64,000 nucleotides of DNA from Micromonospora polyrhachis (GTDB taxonomy: Bacteria; Actinomycetota; Actinomycetes; Mycobacteriales; Micromonosporaceae): the NCBI RefSeq assembly GCF_014203835.1, contig NZ_JACHJW010000001.1:4042501-4106500 (forward strand), given 5' to 3'. Position 1 is the first letter of the stretch. The number at the start of each line of letters is the position of its first letter. A program made the translations under genes and the position numbers. Below are positions 16,755 to 27,134 of the stretch, one piece after another. Below the pieces are notes generated by a model. The model had not been told where the DNA came from. It did not search any database and saw only the letters and a list, made by a program, of their open reading frames with translations.

Positions 16755-18070
16755 TGTTGGCTGCGACGAACGCGGTACCGGCCACGACGATCGGCCCGGT
16801 CCCGGAGAGCCGGGCGATGGACCTGCTGCGGTTCGCCACCGCCGGCAGCGTCGACGACGGCAAGTCGACGCTGATCGGTCGGCTGCTCTACGACACCAAG
16901 TCGCTCTTCACCGACCAACTCGCGGCGGTGGAGGCGGTCAGCGCGGCCCGGGGCGACGAGTACACCAACCTGGCGCTGCTCACCGACGGACTGCGGGCCG
17001 AACGGGAGCAGGGCATCACCATCGACGTGGCCTACCGCTACTTCGCCACGCCCCGGCGGAAGTTCATCATCGCCGACACCCCGGGGCACATCCAGTACAC
17101 CCGCAACATGGTCACCGGTGCGTCCACCGCCGACCTGGCGCTGATCCTGGTCGACGCCCGCAAGGGCCTGGTGGAGCAGTCCCGCCGGCACGCGTTCCTC
17201 TGCTCGCTGCTGCGGGTGCCGCACCTCGTCCTCTGCGTCAACAAGATGGACCTGGTCGACTGGTCACAGGAGGTCTTCGAGCGGATCGCCGACGAGTTCA
17301 CCGCGTTCGCCGCCAAGCTGGACGTACCCGACCTGACCGTCGTACCGATCTCCGCGCTGCGTGGCGACAACATCGTCAGCCGGTCGGCGAACATGCCCTG
17401 GTACGAGGGCCCGTCGCTGCTGCACCACCTGGAGCACGTACACATCGCCTCGGACCGCAACCTGGTCGACGTACGGTTCCCGGTGCAGTACGTCATCCGC
17501 CCCCAGTCGACCACGGTTACCGACTACCGGGGATACGCTGGCCAGGTCGCCTCCGGCGTACTCAAGCCCGGCGACGAGGTGATGGTGCTGCCTTCCGGGT
17601 TCACCAGCCGGATCGCCTCGATCGAGACCGCCGACGGTCCGGTGCCGGAGGCGTTCCCGCCGATGTCGGTGACCGTACGGCTGACCGACGAGATCGACAT
17701 CTCCCGGGGGGACCTGATCTGTCGACCGCAGAACGCCCCGACGGTCACCCAGGACGTGGAGGCGATGCTCTGCTGGATGGACGAGAGCCGGCCGCTGCGG
17801 GTCGGCGCGAAGTACGCCATCAAGCACACCACCCGGTCGGCGCGGGCGGTGGTACGCGGACTGCACTACCGGCTCGACGTGAACTCGCTGCACCGGGACG
17901 AGGCGGCCAGCGAGTTGACGCTCAACGAGATCGGCCGGGTGCGGCTGCGTACGACGGTTCCGCTGCTCGCCGACGAGTACCGGCGTAACCGGACGACCGG
18001 CGGTTTCATCGTCATCGACGAAGCCACCAACCGTACCGTCGGCGCCGGGATGATTATCGACACACGTTGA
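16754..18070 (+). CDS. cysN: Sulfate adenylyltransferase subunit 1 (GTPase)
   Basis: CysN, 438 residues, is the GTPase that drives APS synthesis by CysD. G1 is GSVDDGKSTLIGRLLYD, G3 is IIADTPGHIQYTRN and G4 is VNKMDLVDW; two beta-barrel domains follow as in EF-Tu-like proteins. There is no C-terminal APS kinase (CysC) domain, so APS phosphorylation or direct APS reduction must be encoded elsewhere. The start codon overlaps the cysD stop by one base. Confidence 0.96.
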   Translation: MLAATNAVPATTIGPVPESRAMDLLRFATAGSVDDGKSTLIGRLLYDTKSLFTDQLAAVEAVSAARGDEYTNLALLTDGLRAEREQGITIDVAYRYFATPRRKFIIADTPGHIQYTRNMVTGASTADLALILVDARKGLVEQSRRHAFLCSLLRVPHLVLCVNKMDLVDWSQEVFERIADEFTAFAAKLDVPDLTVVPISALRGDNIVSRSANMPWYEGPSLLHHLEHVHIASDRNLVDVRFPVQYVIRPQSTTVTDYRGYAGQVASGVLKPGDEVMVLPSGFTSRIASIETADGPVPEAFPPMSVTVRLTDEIDISRGDLICRPQNAPTVTQDVEAMLCWMDESRPLRVGAKYAIKHTTRSARAVVRGLHYRLDVNSLHRDEAASELTLNEIGRVRLRTTVPLLADEYRRNRTTGGFIVIDEATNRTVGAGMIIDTR

Positions 18071-18129
18071 AGTCTTGGTCGGCTCGGATCGGGGTACGCC
18101 GGCCGCTGTGGTGTCTACCATCTATTGGC

Positions 18130-20413
<2,284 letters not shown>

Positions 20414-20446
20414 CCGGTTAGCGTGGACATCGACGGTGGACGACTG

Positions 20447-20506
20447 GTGGGATGAGCGGAGCGTGGATCGAACGGATGGGATGAGCGGAGCGTGGATCGC
20501 ACGGAC
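20447..20506 (+). repeat. 29-bp direct repeat at the start of the 2H phosphoesterase gene
   Basis: A unit beginning GATGAGCGGAGCGTGGATCG occurs twice in succession with two differences. The second copy overlaps the chosen GTG start at 20492; the first contains an equivalent GTG. Confidence 0.75.
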
Positions 20507-21046
20507 GGGACGCCCGAGGTCGGCATCGCGATGACCCAGGTCGGCATCGCGGTGGACATTCCTGAGCCCTGGGGCAGCTACCTGACCCGTCGTCGGGCTG
20601 AGGCGGGAGATCCCCAGGCGACGTTCGTACCGGCGCATCTGACGTTGCTCGGCCCGACGGAGATCCCGCTGGCCAGCCTCCCGGTGGTTGAGGAGCGGCT
20701 GGCCGAGGTGGCTGTCGCGCACCCGTCGTACACGCTGCACCTGCGGGGGACCGGTACCTTCCGTCCGGTCACCGAGGTGGTCTTCGTGACGGTGGCGGCG
20801 GGGATCAGCGAGTGCGAGCAACTGGCGGCGGCCATCGGGGCGGTGCCGGAGCTGCAACGGGAACACCGCTTCCCTTACCACCCACATGTCACGGTGGCGC
20901 AGGACGTCGCACCGGAGGCGCTGGACCAGGTGTACGAGGACCTGGCCGGTTTCTCGGCCCGGTTCGAGGTGGCCGCGTTCACCCTGTTCTCGCACAGCGG
21001 GGAAGCCCGTTGGCAGCCCCGTCGAGACTTCCGGTTGGGTGGGTGA
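20492..21046 (+). CDS. 2'-5' RNA ligase family protein (2H phosphoesterase)
   Basis: A 184-residue protein with the two HxT/S motifs of the 2H superfamily: AHLTLLGPTE near residue 50 and YHPHVTVAQD near residue 130. These enzymes open 2',3'-cyclic phosphates or act on RNA ends and ADP-ribose cyclic phosphates; the natural substrate here is unknown. GTG 20492 was chosen (GGAGC just upstream); ATG 20531 would remove 13 residues. Upstream lies only repeat DNA. Confidence 0.85.
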   Translation: MDRTDGTPEVGIAMTQVGIAVDIPEPWGSYLTRRRAEAGDPQATFVPAHLTLLGPTEIPLASLPVVEERLAEVAVAHPSYTLHLRGTGTFRPVTEVVFVTVAAGISECEQLAAAIGAVPELQREHRFPYHPHVTVAQDVAPEALDQVYEDLAGFSARFEVAAFTLFSHSGEARWQPRRDFRLGG

Positions 21047-21077
21047 CAGGCCGCCACCGGTGGGCAAGGATGACGGC

Positions 21078-22001
21078 GTGAACGCCTTCGATCGGGCGGT
21101 GGCCGGCATCGCGGATCGCCTGGCGACGGCCCGCCGTCGGTCCCGGGCGTTCGACCATGTCTGGCGGGCGGGGCAACGCTACGTGGACGTGCTGGGTGGT
21201 CGACTGGCTGCGGCGATCGCGTACTACGGGTTCTTCGCGGTGTTCGCGCTCGGCCTGGTGGCGTACTCGATCTTCGGGGCGATCCTGGAGGACGCCGACG
21301 AGATCAGCTTCGCCGTCGCGGACTTTCTCGACCAGAACCTGCCGTTCCTCGATGCCCAGCAGATCGAGGAGAGCAGCGGCAAGGTGGGTGTCGTCGGCCT
21401 GATCCTGCTGGTGATCACCGGGGTGGGCTGGGTGGAGGCGATCCGTTCTTCCCAGCGGCTGGTCTACGGCCTGGAGCAACAGCCGGGTAACCCGTTGGTG
21501 CGGTGGCTGGTCGACTTCACGGTGCTGATCGGGGTGTTCCTGCTCCTGGGTCTGTCGGTGGCGGCGATCGACGCGTTGGAGTCGTTGCTGCGTTGGCTGC
21601 TCAGCAGCACCGGCTCGGTCGGCCTGCTGATTGTCAGCGGCGTGCTGAGTGTGCTGGTCAACGTCATTCTCGCGGCGGCGTTGTTGATCGCCGTGCCCCG
21701 GCTGCGGATGACCGTACGGCGGTTGCTGCCCTCGGTGCTGCTGGTCGCGCTCGGCATCACCCTGCTCAACACGATCGGCCGCTACTACGTGGTGCGGACC
21801 GAGCGGAACCCGGCGTACGCGGTGGTGGCCGGCGCGGTGGGACTGTTGCTCTACCTGTATCTGCTCAACCAGTTGCTGATCTTCGGTGCGGCGCTGGCCG
21901 CGACCAGCAACCGGGGCCGGGTCATCGACCTGGCGACCGGCCGCCGGCCGCCGCTCGCCGAGGCCGAGGCCGAAGACCCCAGGCCCGGCCCGGCCGGGTG
22001 A
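21078..22001 (+). CDS. YihY/BrkB family membrane protein
   Basis: A 307-residue protein with six predicted membrane helices. The RLAAAIAYYGFFAVFALG segment matches the YihY (formerly 'ribonuclease BN') signature of an aromatic, small-residue helix after RxAAAIAYY. The family's function is unsettled; an RNase role has been discounted. The start is GTG 21078 with AAGGA 5-9 nt before it, 31 bases after the preceding gene, so cotranscription is likely. The acidic C-terminal tail is not conserved. Confidence 0.85.
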   Translation: MNAFDRAVAGIADRLATARRRSRAFDHVWRAGQRYVDVLGGRLAAAIAYYGFFAVFALGLVAYSIFGAILEDADEISFAVADFLDQNLPFLDAQQIEESSGKVGVVGLILLVITGVGWVEAIRSSQRLVYGLEQQPGNPLVRWLVDFTVLIGVFLLLGLSVAAIDALESLLRWLLSSTGSVGLLIVSGVLSVLVNVILAAALLIAVPRLRMTVRRLLPSVLLVALGITLLNTIGRYYVVRTERNPAYAVVAGAVGLLLYLYLLNQLLIFGAALAATSNRGRVIDLATGRRPPLAEAEAEDPRPGPAG

Positions 22002-22003
22002 GT

Positions 22004-22021
22004 AGCCTGCGGCGGCAGGCT
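22004..22021. terminator. Hairpin between convergent genes
   Basis: AGCCTGC-GGCG-GCAGGCT forms a perfect 7-bp stem three bases after the YihY gene stop and 32 bases beyond the end of the convergent sigma gene. No T-run follows on the plus strand, so efficiency is uncertain. Confidence 0.5.
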
Positions 22022-22052
22022 GCTGGTCGGTGTGCGGCTCGCTGGGGCGGAC

Positions 22053-22931
22053 TCACGCCGGATCCGGCAGGTCCATCAGCGCGAGCTTGGCCGGGTCGAT
22101 CACGACCGTGATGTCGGTGATCCGGCCGTTGACGACGGTGAACGCGACGACCGAGAGCGGGGTGCCGTCCTTGCGCCAGGAAATGATCCCTGGGAGGCCG
22201 TTGACGAGCGCCGCCCGCCCCTGTGCGGCTGCCTTGGCGGACAGTTGTGCGCCGGTTGCGACCTTGGTGGCGCCGAGGGTGACGACTACGCCGGACGGGG
22301 TGTCGACGGTCAGTTTCACCTCGGGGTCGAGTACCCGCAGCAACTCCTCGAAGTCGCCGTGCCGAGCCGCCGCCAGGAAGGCCTGGACCACCTCTCGCTG
22401 CTCCCGTCCGACGCTCGTCGGCCGCTCAATTGCCTGCACCTTCCTGCGGGCGCGGCTGGCGAGCATCTTGGTGGCGGCAGTGGACTTGCCGAGGATCTGG
22501 CCGATTTCGTCGAACGGCACCGCGAACAGGTCGTGCAGCACGAACGCCAGCCGCTCGCTCGGCCCGAGCGACTCCAGGACGACGAGCAGCGCGAGCCCGA
22601 CCGAGTCGGCGAGCACCGCGTCGTCTTCGGGAACGGGACTGTCGTCGAGCGTCACCACGAGGTCGGACAGGCGGTCGTCGTAGGAAGCCTCGGGGCGGGC
22701 CTGGCGCGATCGTAGGACATCGAGGCTGATCCGGGAGACCACCGTGGTCAGCCAGCCGGCGAGGTTGTGGATGGTCGCCCCGTCCTGGCGGGAGAGGCGT
22801 AGCCAGGCATCCTGGACCACGTCCTCGGCGTCGGCGTGCGATCCGAGCATGCGGTAGGCGACGGCCCGTAGCTGGTCACGCTGGGCCTCGAACGCCTCGG
22901 CAATCAGGTCTGCCGGGCTGGTGTCGGACAT
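22053..22931 (-). CDS. ECF41-type RNA polymerase sigma factor with SnoaL-like tail
   Basis: A 292-residue extracytoplasmic-function sigma factor. Region 2 is visible as QLRAVAYRMLGSHADAEDVV, and region 4 as LGPSERLAFVLHDLFAVPF. A C-terminal SnoaL-like domain of about 110 residues follows (FLAAARHGDFEELLRVLDP, then NGLPG, DGTP, and IDPAKL near the end in place of the usual NPDKL). In ECF41 proteins this domain controls activity without a separate anti-sigma factor, and the target gene is the neighbour, usually a carboxymuconolactone decarboxylase-like or other small oxidoreductase gene. That fits here. Confidence 0.9.
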   Translation of the reverse strand: MSDTSPADLIAEAFEAQRDQLRAVAYRMLGSHADAEDVVQDAWLRLSRQDGATIHNLAGWLTTVVSRISLDVLRSRQARPEASYDDRLSDLVVTLDDSPVPEDDAVLADSVGLALLVVLESLGPSERLAFVLHDLFAVPFDEIGQILGKSTAATKMLASRARRKVQAIERPTSVGREQREVVQAFLAAARHGDFEELLRVLDPEVKLTVDTPSGVVVTLGATKVATGAQLSAKAAAQGRAALVNGLPGIISWRKDGTPLSVVAFTVVNGRITDITVVIDPAKLALMDLPDPA

Positions 22932-22933
22932 GT

Positions 22934-22960
22934 TGTTACCTTCCTTGGCGCTGCTCCGTC
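22934..22960 (+). promoter_or_regulatory. ECF41-type promoter of the AhpD-like gene
   Basis: TGTTACC, 16 bases, then CGTC. This agrees with the described ECF41 target pattern TGTCACA-N16-CGTC with two differences in the -35 part and the exact spacing. It overlaps the region just upstream of the divergent sigma gene and would start transcription about 45-50 bases before the AhpD-like ATG. Confidence 0.75.
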
Positions 22961-23014
22961 ATGGGTGATGACGGGCCCGAGGGGGCTCAGGTAACCGATG
23001 AGGGAGCAACACCG

Positions 23015-23464
23015 ATGGAAGCACGCATGAACGGCGCGGCGAACCCCGACGTGATCACCGCGATCCAGCACCTCTACAAGGCGATTCATGCCGGGGGCGT
23101 CGACAGGCGCCTCCTGTCGTTGGTACATCTGCGTACCAGCCAGATCAATGGTTGTAGCCCGTGCGTATTCGCCTCGATCGAGTCGGCACGGAAGGCTGAT
23201 GAGACGGACGAGCGGCTGCACAACGTGGTCGCGTGGCGCGATACGCCCTTCTACACGGAGGAGGAGCGGACAGCCCTTGCCCTGACCGAGGCCGCCACCC
23301 GGCTTCAGGACGGCGCACCGGGCGTGACCGACGAGATCTGGGACGCCGCCGCCGACCATTTCAGCGAGGAGCAACTGGGCGCGATCATCCTGGAGATCGC
23401 GATGACCAACTTCTTCAACCGGATCAACCGTACGGTCCGGGAGCAGGCTGGTAAGACCTGGTAA
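23015..23464 (+). CDS. Carboxymuconolactone decarboxylase/AhpD-like protein
   Basis: A 149-residue helical protein of the AhpD-like superfamily. The redox motif is NGCSPCVFAS (CxxC followed by a small-residue helix), as in alkylhydroperoxidase D-type proteins; the family's usual histidine of ExxCxxCxxxH is replaced, so peroxidase activity is uncertain. The start is ATG 23015, with AGGGAG at a good distance; the longer frame from 22961 would start inside the promoter. It is probably the target of the adjacent ECF41 sigma factor. Confidence 0.85.
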   Translation: MEARMNGAANPDVITAIQHLYKAIHAGGVDRRLLSLVHLRTSQINGCSPCVFASIESARKADETDERLHNVVAWRDTPFYTEEERTALALTEAATRLQDGAPGVTDEIWDAAADHFSEEQLGAIILEIAMTNFFNRINRTVREQAGKTW

Positions 23465-23551
23465 GCCGGGCGGGATCGGCCCTCCGCTCTACAGGTGGGC
23501 AATTGGGGCAAATGCTGCCAATGCCTCGGGTTTGCTCGCGATGATGAGCGG

Positions 23552-23998
23552 GTGGGCGCACTTGTGACATTGGAGCTACCGGACGACTCGCCGCTGCTCG
23601 ACCTGCCGTGGATCATCACGTTCGGCCCCATCGGCGAGGACGACGAGTGGGAGCCGGTGGTCTGCGGTCCGTACGAGCGACCGCACGCGTTGGCGCTGGC
23701 CGAATCGGTGGTGGCCGACGAGGAACTGATGGCGGTGGTCGAACCGCTGCTGCCGGCGGTCTCCGCCGACGAGATCCGTGGCGAGATCGTCTCCGCCCGG
23801 ACCGCCGCCGAGGACGAGTTGGCCCAGGTCGAGGCGGCCGATCTCTACGGCGACTTCGAGGACACCGTGGACGAGGAGCTTGCGGCGATCACCGAGACCG
23901 ACCAGGCCGGGGCACCGGTGACCCTGCCTCCGACCGAGCAGGAGTTGCGGGCCGGGTTCGCCCGCATCGCCGCCCGGCTTCCCGGGGTGGCGGGCTGA
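23552..23998 (+). CDS. Acidic hypothetical protein
   Basis: A 148-residue very acidic protein (many Glu and Asp; almost no Lys). It begins LELPDDSPLLDLPWIITFGP and contains EPVVCGPYERPHALALAE, then a helical Glu/Ala-rich second half. No membrane segment or known catalytic motif is seen. GTG 23552 was chosen; the frame opens at 23495. Codon use is typical of the window, so it is likely real. Function unknown. Confidence 0.65.
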   Translation: MGALVTLELPDDSPLLDLPWIITFGPIGEDDEWEPVVCGPYERPHALALAESVVADEELMAVVEPLLPAVSADEIRGEIVSARTAAEDELAQVEAADLYGDFEDTVDEELAAITETDQAGAPVTLPPTEQELRAGFARIAARLPGVAG

Positions 23999-24106
23999 AC
24001 CTGCCGTCGGCACGACTGGTTCGCCCGCCTCCCCGGCCTGGAAACGGCCCAGCCGCCCGTTGGCGCGGAGCACAACGGACGACCAGGTAATAGCGGACTA
24101 CCCGAA

Positions 24107-25765
24107 TCAGGGCCGTTCGAACCAGGCCGCGGCGTCGACCGGCAGCATCGGCTGCCCGCTGGACTCGTCGAGCGGCTCGCTGGCGAGGATCAGGTTGCCA
24201 TGGTCGGCGACCCGGACCGGGGCGTCACCGAAGTTGACCACGCAGACCAGCGCGGGCGCGTCGGGCGTTGCCGCCCGGCTGAAGGCCAGTACCTCCGGCT
24301 CGGTGGTCAGCCAGGCCAGGGCGTCGGTCCCGGTGTCGGTGGTCGGGCCGTCGACCAGCGCCGGGTGACTCCGGCGAATCCGCAGCGCCGCGCGGTAGAG
24401 CTCCAGCGTCGAGGCCGGGTCGCCGGTCTGGGCGGCCACCGACAGGTTCGCCCAGGTCGTGGGGGCCGGTAGCCAGGAGAGTTCGCAGCCTGCCGGTCCG
24501 AAGCCGTACGGGGGCAGCTCGCCGCTCCACGGCAGTGGCACCCGGCAGCCGTCCCGGGTCTGGCCGGTACGCAGGAAGGCCGGGTCCTGGCGTAGCTCGT
24601 CGGGGAGGTCCAGCACCTCCGGCAGGCCCAGTTCCTCGCCCTGGTAGAGGTAGGCGCAACCGGGCAGGGCGAGCATGAGCAGGGCGGCGGCGCGGGCCCG
24701 GCGCAGCCCGACCGGGCCGTCGCCGTACCGGGTGACGTGCCGATGCTTGTCATGGTTGGAGAGCACCCAGGTGGTCGGTGCACCCACGATGGTGGACTCG
24801 GCCAGTGCGGTGTCGATCACCTTGTGGAATGAGTCGGCCGACCAGGTGGCGTCCAGGAAGTCGAAGTTGAATGCCTGGTGCAGCTCGTCCGGCCCGATGT
24901 AGCGGGCCAGTCGCTGTGGGGTCTCGGCCCACGCCTCGGCGACGGCCATCCGTCCGCCGGGGTAGCTGTCCAGGATGGGCCGCCAGGCGCGGTAGATGTC
25001 GTGCACCTCGTCCTGGTCGAAGTAGGGCAGCCGGCCCCGGCCGAGCAGTTCGATCTGGGGTGAGCCGTCGGCGGAGGTACGGCCGACGTCCGGCAGTCCC
25101 TCCTGCTTGATCATGCCGTGGGCCACGTCGATGCGGAAGCCGTCCACGCCCCGGTCCAGCCAGAACCGCAGCACGTCCTCGAACTCGGCGCGTACTTCCG
25201 GGTTGCGCCAGTTGAGGTCGGGTTGGGCGGGATCGAACAGGTGCAGGTACCACTGCCCGTCGGGCACCCGGGTCCAGGCCGGTCCGCCGAAGATGGACTC
25301 CCAGTCGTTGGGCGGTAGTTCGCCGTTGTCGCCCTTGCCGTCGTGGAACATGTAGCGCTCCCGCTCGGCGGAGCCGGGCGCGGCGGCCAGGGCCTCGACG
25401 AACCAGGGGTGCGCGTCGGAGCTGTGGTTGGGCACGACGTCCACGATGAGCCGCAGCCCCAGGGCGTGCGCTTCCGTGATCATCTCGTCGAAGTCGGCGA
25501 GGTTGCCGAAGATCGGGTCGACGTCGCGGTAGTCGGCCACGTCGTAGCCGCCGTCGATCATCGGAGAGCGGTAGAACGGGGTCAGCCAGAGCGCGTCCAC
25601 CCCGAGGTCCCGCAGGTACGGCAGCCGCTCACGGATGCCACGCAGGTCTCCGACGCCGTCCCCATTGGAGTCGGCGAAGCTGCGTACGTACACCTGGTAG
25701 ACGACTGCGGAGCGCCACCAGTCGACGTCGGTGGTGGAGGGGGTACGGCTGCTGGTGGCAGTCAT
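24107..25765 (-). CDS. GH13 alpha-glucosidase (oligo-1,6-glucosidase type)
   Basis: A 552-residue cytoplasmic glycoside hydrolase that would split maltose, isomaltose or malto-oligosaccharides. GH13 motifs: VDVVPNHSSD, the nucleophile aspartate in GVDGFRIDVAHG, the acid/base glutamate in MAVAEAWAE, and VLSNHDKHRH. VVYQVYVRSFADSNGDGVGDL at the N-terminus is typical of alpha-glucosidases. ATG 25765 has AAAGG 5-9 nt upstream. It is divergent from malEFG but on the same strand as the LacI regulator, behind a perfect 14-bp operator, so maltose-dependent control is likely. Confidence 0.93.
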   Translation of the reverse strand: MTATSSRTPSTTDVDWWRSAVVYQVYVRSFADSNGDGVGDLRGIRERLPYLRDLGVDALWLTPFYRSPMIDGGYDVADYRDVDPIFGNLADFDEMITEAHALGLRLIVDVVPNHSSDAHPWFVEALAAAPGSAERERYMFHDGKGDNGELPPNDWESIFGGPAWTRVPDGQWYLHLFDPAQPDLNWRNPEVRAEFEDVLRFWLDRGVDGFRIDVAHGMIKQEGLPDVGRTSADGSPQIELLGRGRLPYFDQDEVHDIYRAWRPILDSYPGGRMAVAEAWAETPQRLARYIGPDELHQAFNFDFLDATWSADSFHKVIDTALAESTIVGAPTTWVLSNHDKHRHVTRYGDGPVGLRRARAAALLMLALPGCAYLYQGEELGLPEVLDLPDELRQDPAFLRTGQTRDGCRVPLPWSGELPPYGFGPAGCELSWLPAPTTWANLSVAAQTGDPASTLELYRAALRIRRSHPALVDGPTTDTGTDALAWLTTEPEVLAFSRAATPDAPALVCVVNFGDAPVRVADHGNLILASEPLDESSGQPMLPVDAAAWFERP

Positions 25766-25842
25766 GGTTGCCTTTCCCGTTCTGCTGCGACGGAGGGGAC
25801 GCCAATGCAGGATGCCGGGCAAGCTCTGCAAGAGTCAAGCAA

Positions 25843-25856
25843 TTCTTGCGCAAGAA
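25843..25856. promoter_or_regulatory. LacI-type operator upstream of alpha-glucosidase
   Basis: TTCTTGCGCAAGAA is a perfect 14-bp palindrome centred on CG, as LacI-family regulators prefer. A second partial palindrome, CTCTGCAAGAG, lies about 20 bases closer to the gene. Similar half-sites TGCAAG and CTTGC lie in the malE upstream region (26983 and 27010). Confidence 0.75.
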
Positions 25857-25866
25857 ATTGCTGTTG

Positions 25867-26940
25867 TCAGGCGGGCACGGCGACAGTGGGCTGGGTAACC
25901 GCCTGTGGTGCCGGGACAGCCGATCGGCTCGGCGCGACCGCGGTCGACTTCCGGGCCACCAGTTCGGGTCGGAAGACGTACTCGGAGTGGGGTGCCCCGT
26001 GGCCGTTGATCTCGTCCACCAGGGCCCGGACCGCGGCCACCGCCATCGAGATCACCGGCTGTCGCACGGTGGTCAGCGGCGGGTCGGTGAAAGCGATCAG
26101 CGGGGAGTCGTCGTAGCCGACCACCGACAGTTCGCCCGGCACCGACAGGCCCCGGTGTCGGGCGGCCCGGATCGCGCCGAGCGCCATCAGGTCCGAGCCG
26201 CAGACCAGACCGGTGACTCCTCGGTCCAGCAACCGGCCGGCAGCCGCCTCGCCACCCTCCACGCCGAAGAGTGACAGCTCGGTCAGCTCGTCGAGCTCGG
26301 CATCGTCCACCCCGACCAGTCGGCGCATCGCGGCGGTGTAACCAGCGAGCTTGCGTTGTACCGGGATGAACCGGGAGGGGCCGGTGATCAGTCCGATCCG
26401 ACGGTGGCCGAGGGCCACCAGGTGTGCCACCGCCAGCTCACCGGCTTCCCGGTCGTCGCAGGAGACGAAGGGGGCCGGGATCCCGGGTGCGAACCCATTG
26501 ATCAAGACGATGGGCAGCGGCCGGGCGAGCAGGGTGCGGTAGCGCTCGTGGTCCGCGGCGGTGTCGGCGTGCAGGCCGGAGACGAAGACGATGCCGGAGA
26601 CCTGCCGGTCGAGCAGCATCTCGACGTACTCGTCCTCGGTCACCCCGCCCGGGGTCTGGGTGCACAGCACCGGCGTGAAGCCGGTCTGGGCCAGCGCGGA
26701 CTCGATGCTCTGGGCGAAGGCCGGGAAGATCGGGTTGTCCAGCTCCGGCACTACCAGGCCGACCAGGCCGGCGCTGCGCTTACGGAGCCGGGCCGGGCGT
26801 TCGTAGCCGAGAACGTCGAGGGCGGTCAGCACGGCCTGACGGGTCTCCGGGGCGACTCCCGGACGGTCGTTGAGCACCCGCGACACCGTCGCCTCGCTGA
26901 CCTGAGCCTGTTGGGCGATGTCGGACAGTCGTGCGCGCAT
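25867..26940 (-). CDS. LacI family regulator of the maltose cluster
   Basis: A 357-residue repressor. The N-terminal HTH RLSDIAQQAQVSEATVSRVL and hinge helix are followed by a periplasmic-binding-like domain with VGLVVPELDNPIF, GHRRIGLITG and VVGYDDSP, the last being typical of sugar-binding LacI proteins. It sits between the alpha-glucosidase and the malEFG operon and is divergent from the latter, so it most likely senses maltose or maltodextrin and represses both (MalR-like; inference). The C-terminal Pro/Ala-rich tail of about 25 residues is extra. Confidence 0.9.
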   Translation of the reverse strand: MRARLSDIAQQAQVSEATVSRVLNDRPGVAPETRQAVLTALDVLGYERPARLRKRSAGLVGLVVPELDNPIFPAFAQSIESALAQTGFTPVLCTQTPGGVTEDEYVEMLLDRQVSGIVFVSGLHADTAADHERYRTLLARPLPIVLINGFAPGIPAPFVSCDDREAGELAVAHLVALGHRRIGLITGPSRFIPVQRKLAGYTAAMRRLVGVDDAELDELTELSLFGVEGGEAAAGRLLDRGVTGLVCGSDLMALGAIRAARHRGLSVPGELSVVGYDDSPLIAFTDPPLTTVRQPVISMAVAAVRALVDEINGHGAPHSEYVFRPELVARKSTAVAPSRSAVPAPQAVTQPTVAVPA

Positions 26941-27134
26941 GGCGGAACTGTAACCCAGGGGCATCTTTCGATGCAGGCGCCCTGCAAGGACTTCCAAAAT
27001 CTGAAAACTCTTGCTAACGTCCCGGAAACATCCGGGAGTAGCGGCGTGGCAACCGGCGCCGACGGCAAGAACATCCCCCAAAACCCCCTGGTCGGGCCGT
27101 CCCGGCGGATCCCGCCACTACGACAGGAGTACCG
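26941..27134. promoter_or_regulatory. Divergent regulatory region lacI / malE
   Basis: A 194-base gap between divergent starts. It holds TGCAAG (26983) and CTTGC (27010), matching halves of the operator at 25843 in opposite orientation about 22 bases apart. AGGAG precedes the malE ATG. No other gene is visible. Confidence 0.5.
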
